Positions 62,389 through 64,000 of a stretch of DNA of 64,000 nt are shown here, one piece after another. The stretch's first letter is position 1; every line of letters starts with the position of its first letter. Below the pieces are notes generated by a model. It made no database searches. It saw only the letters and a program-made list of their open reading frames with translations, and was not told the DNA's origin. The translations under genes were made by a program, and so were the position numbers. The DNA is from Maribacter thermophilus (GTDB taxonomy: Bacteria; Bacteroidota; Bacteroidia; Flavobacteriales; Flavobacteriaceae). The stretch spans positions 3,909,002-3,973,001 of the forward strand of contig NZ_LDAS01000001.1 of the NCBI RefSeq assembly GCF_001020565.1. Direction: 5' to 3'.

Positions 62389-62408
62389 AGAGAGTTAGCT
62401 GTTAACTT

Positions 62409-62446
62409 AAAAGGGTACATATCTTAATATGTACCCTTTTTTATTG
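62409..62446. terminator. Strong hairpin between the barrel gene and the zinc-ribbon gene
   Basis: AAAAGGGTACATAT (62409-62422) and ATATGTACCCTTTT (62427-62440) form a 14-bp stem with a four-base loop and a T run on the plus strand. The minus-strand gene ends here too. Confidence 0.85.
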
Positions 62447-62683
62447 TTCTATGGCCGATTTAATATCAGTGGTAAATTCGTCTTCAAAAAACACCCCTTT
62501 GCAATGGCTGCAGCTAGCTGTTTTATGGGTGGAAATTTTAAAAAGCTTGATCCAAAAAAGATGGAAGTAATTAGAGGATATAGAAAGGCTAAGTGTCCCT
62601 AATTGATGGCAGTAGGGGCATGGAATATTGTCCAAAGGCCTAATTTCTGGTTTCCCGGGTCGCGTTCCAAAGAAAAGAATCAT
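62441..62683 (-). CDS. Small zinc-ribbon protein
   Basis: The 80-residue cytoplasmic protein starts MILFFGTRPGKP and holds two Cys-X2-Cys knuckles: Cys22/Cys25 (PCPYC) and Cys58/Cys61 (SCSHC). This resembles the zinc-ribbon domain found in small bacterial proteins of unknown role. No catalytic residues are seen. It is read alone, convergent with the barrel gene and divergent from dnaG. The clear zinc pattern on the minus strand supports a real gene despite its size. Confidence 0.75.
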   Translation of the reverse strand: MILFFGTRPGKPEIRPLDNIPCPYCHQLGTLSLSISSNYFHLFWIKLFKISTHKTASCSHCKGVFFEDEFTTDIKSAIEQ

Positions 62684-62760
62684 ATTTTTCTCTTATTTAC
62701 TCCAAAAGTAATAATTTTAGAGGCTTCGCACACGTGTAGATTATTGTTCGGAAAAGATAA

Positions 62761-64000
62761 ATGATAGCAAAGAGCACCATAGATAAAGTATACGAAACTG
62801 CCCGTTTAGAGGAGGTAATAGGTGATTTTGTACAGTTAAAGAAGTCGGGGTCCAATTTTAAAGGCTTAAGTCCTTTTACCGATGAGCGAACTCCTAGTTT
62901 TATGGTGTCGCCGGTAAAACAGATATGGAAAGATTTTAGTAGTGGTAAAGGAGGAAATGTGGTGGCTTTTTTAATGGAGCACGAGCATTATACATACCCC
63001 GAGGCAATTAAGTACCTGGCAAAAAAGTACAACATTGAGGTAGAGGAGACAGAGCAGTCTAGTGAGCAGAAAGACCAGGCTAACGAGCGTGAGAGTATGT
63101 ACTTGGTGTCTGAATATGCGCAAAAATATTTTCAAAGGATATTATGGGAGTCCGAACTGGGCAAGGCAATAGGTCTTAGCTATTTCAAAGAGCGGGGCTT
63201 TACGGAGGAAACCATTAAAAAATTTGGTCTTGGATACTGTTTGGATCAATGGGACGGTTTTACGACGGCAGCGTTAGAAGATGGTTATAAACTGGACTAT
63301 TTACAGAAAACCGGCCTTACCATTGTTAAAGAGGATGCAAATAATCCCAATAACCCCAGAAAATTCGATAGGTTTAAGGGGAGGGTCATGTTTCCGATAC
63401 ACTCGCTAAGTGGAAGGGTATTGGGCTTTGGAGGCCGAATTCTTACCAATCATAAAAAAGCCGCCAAGTACTTAAACTCTCCAGAAAGTGATATTTATCA
63501 TAAGAGCAAAGTGCTCTATGGTATTTATTATGCCAAACAGGCCATAGCAAAAGAGGACAATTGTTACTTGGTGGAAGGTTATACCGATGTTATACAGTTT
63601 TATCAAAGAGGTATACATAATGTTGTTTCGTCTAGTGGAACGGCTTTGACACCAGAACAAATACGCCTAATCAATAGGCTTACCAAGAACATTACGGTGT
63701 TGTTCGATGGTGATGCCGCAGGGTTAAGAGCCTCGTTAAGGGGAATCGATTTAATACTGGAACAGGGTATGAACGTACGTGTCTGTACCTTTCCAGAGGG
63801 AGAAGACCCTGATAGCTTTGCGAAGAACAACGATTTGGAGGAGGTACGGGAATACCTAAATAACAATGCAAAAGATTTTATTCAGTTTAAGGCATCCTTA
63901 TTGGTTAAGGAGGCTTCGGATGATCCCATAAAGAGGGCCGATACCGTAAGGGATATTGTGAACAGTATTTCTAAGATACCGGATCGTATCAAGAAAGAAA
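62761..64000 (+). CDS. dnaG: DNA primase, partial, lacking zinc ligands
   Basis: Synthesises RNA primers for the replisome. The frame from ATG 62761 (MIAKSTIDKVYETARLEEV) is open to the window end, 413 residues of about 650. The N-terminal CHC2-type domain retains its shape (FKGLSPFTDERTPSFMVSP) but the four zinc ligands are gone: Ser37, Thr40, Asp58 and Ser61 stand where Cys, His, Cys and Cys normally occur. The TOPRIM core follows with VEGYTDVIQF and LFDGDAAGLRASLRG. The C-terminal helicase-binding part lies outside the window. Bacteroidota primases of this form are familiar to me, so this is probably functional and not degenerate. Confidence 0.95.
   Translation, partial: MIAKSTIDKVYETARLEEVIGDFVQLKKSGSNFKGLSPFTDERTPSFMVSPVKQIWKDFSSGKGGNVVAFLMEHEHYTYPEAIKYLAKKYNIEVEETEQSSEQKDQANERESMYLVSEYAQKYFQRILWESELGKAIGLSYFKERGFTEETIKKFGLGYCLDQWDGFTTAALEDGYKLDYLQKTGLTIVKEDANNPNNPRKFDRFKGRVMFPIHSLSGRVLGFGGRILTNHKKAAKYLNSPESDIYHKSKVLYGIYYAKQAIAKEDNCYLVEGYTDVIQFYQRGIHNVVSSSGTALTPEQIRLINRLTKNITVLFDGDAAGLRASLRGIDLILEQGMNVRVCTFPEGEDPDSFAKNNDLEEVREYLNNNAKDFIQFKASLLVKEASDDPIKRADTVRDIVNSISKIPDRIKKE

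Overview
The window is chromosomal DNA of a member of the Bacteroidota, almost certainly a Flavobacteriaceae species (the Maribacter/Zobellia/Arenibacter neighbourhood is a guess). The evidence is the moderately AT-rich sequence, promoters of the Bacteroidota form TAnnTTTG, few purine-rich ribosome binding sites, and families typical of the group: GLPGLI, DUF5686, CarboxypepD-regulatory-like outer-membrane proteins, GIN-domain lipoprotein, OmpA with thrombospondin type 3 repeats, and a DnaG without zinc ligands. There are no rRNA or tRNA genes, insertion sequences, phage genes or CRISPR arrays. It reads as a core-metabolism region, so most of the interest lies in regulation and in unusual domain architectures.

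Layout. 1-4.7 kb (minus strand): the 5' part of thyA, a CNT nucleoside transporter, a bifunctional-nuclease/UVR protein, and etfBA. 4.9-15.4 kb: pdhB, a DUF5686 outer-membrane protein, soluble and membrane pyrophosphatases side by side, TonB, an App1-type phosphatase, a deoxynucleoside kinase and a GLPGLI protein. 15.5-18.2 kb: a large TonB-dependent-receptor-like protein. 18.2-28.1 kb: metK behind a SAM-II riboswitch, a CocE-type lipoprotein hydrolase, then a SAM-I riboswitch operon of metY, a MetX-like/aspartokinase/homoserine-dehydrogenase fusion, and metZ. 28.3-31.0 kb (minus): a molybdopterin hydroxylase pair. 31.3-39.1 kb: an Rrf2 regulator and an assimilatory sulfate-reduction cluster (DUF2061, cysH, cysD, cysN, sulfite reductase with a C-terminal HEPN-like domain, SUMT, flavin ferredoxin reductase). 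39.2-44.3 kb: a second SAM-I riboswitch, split methionine synthase (two genes) and metF. 44.3-46.8 kb: three envelope proteins. 46.9-51.0 kb: an aromatic amino-acid operon preceded by an aromatic-rich leader peptide and attenuator. 51.1-64 kb: OmpA, rsgA-dtd-mazG-like, aroA, queA, rlmN, polyprenyl synthase, an ECF sigma/membrane-protein/barrel module, a zinc ribbon protein and the start of dnaG.

How it fits together. About 25 kb (18.2-44.3 kb) is nearly a complete sulfur-to-methionine-to-SAM programme: sulfate to sulfide (cysDN, cysH, sir, with SUMT for siroheme and an FNR for electrons), homoserine to O-acyl-homoserine to homocysteine (fusion protein, metY, metZ), homocysteine to methionine (split MetH, MetF) and methionine to SAM (metK). 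Three regulatory layers are visible: one SAM-II and two closely similar SAM-I riboswitches on the methionine side, and a repeated TCTATAGGGTA-type DNA element plus a perfect inverted repeat on the sulfate side, next to an Rrf2-family gene. The strongest candidate for a little-described regulatory system is the leader peptide/attenuator at 46.9-47.0 kb, which controls prephenate dehydratase and its operon.

Limits: all family assignments are from reading the translated sequence, with no database search. Promoters, terminators and operators are pattern matches. Two genes (thyA, dnaG) run off the window.
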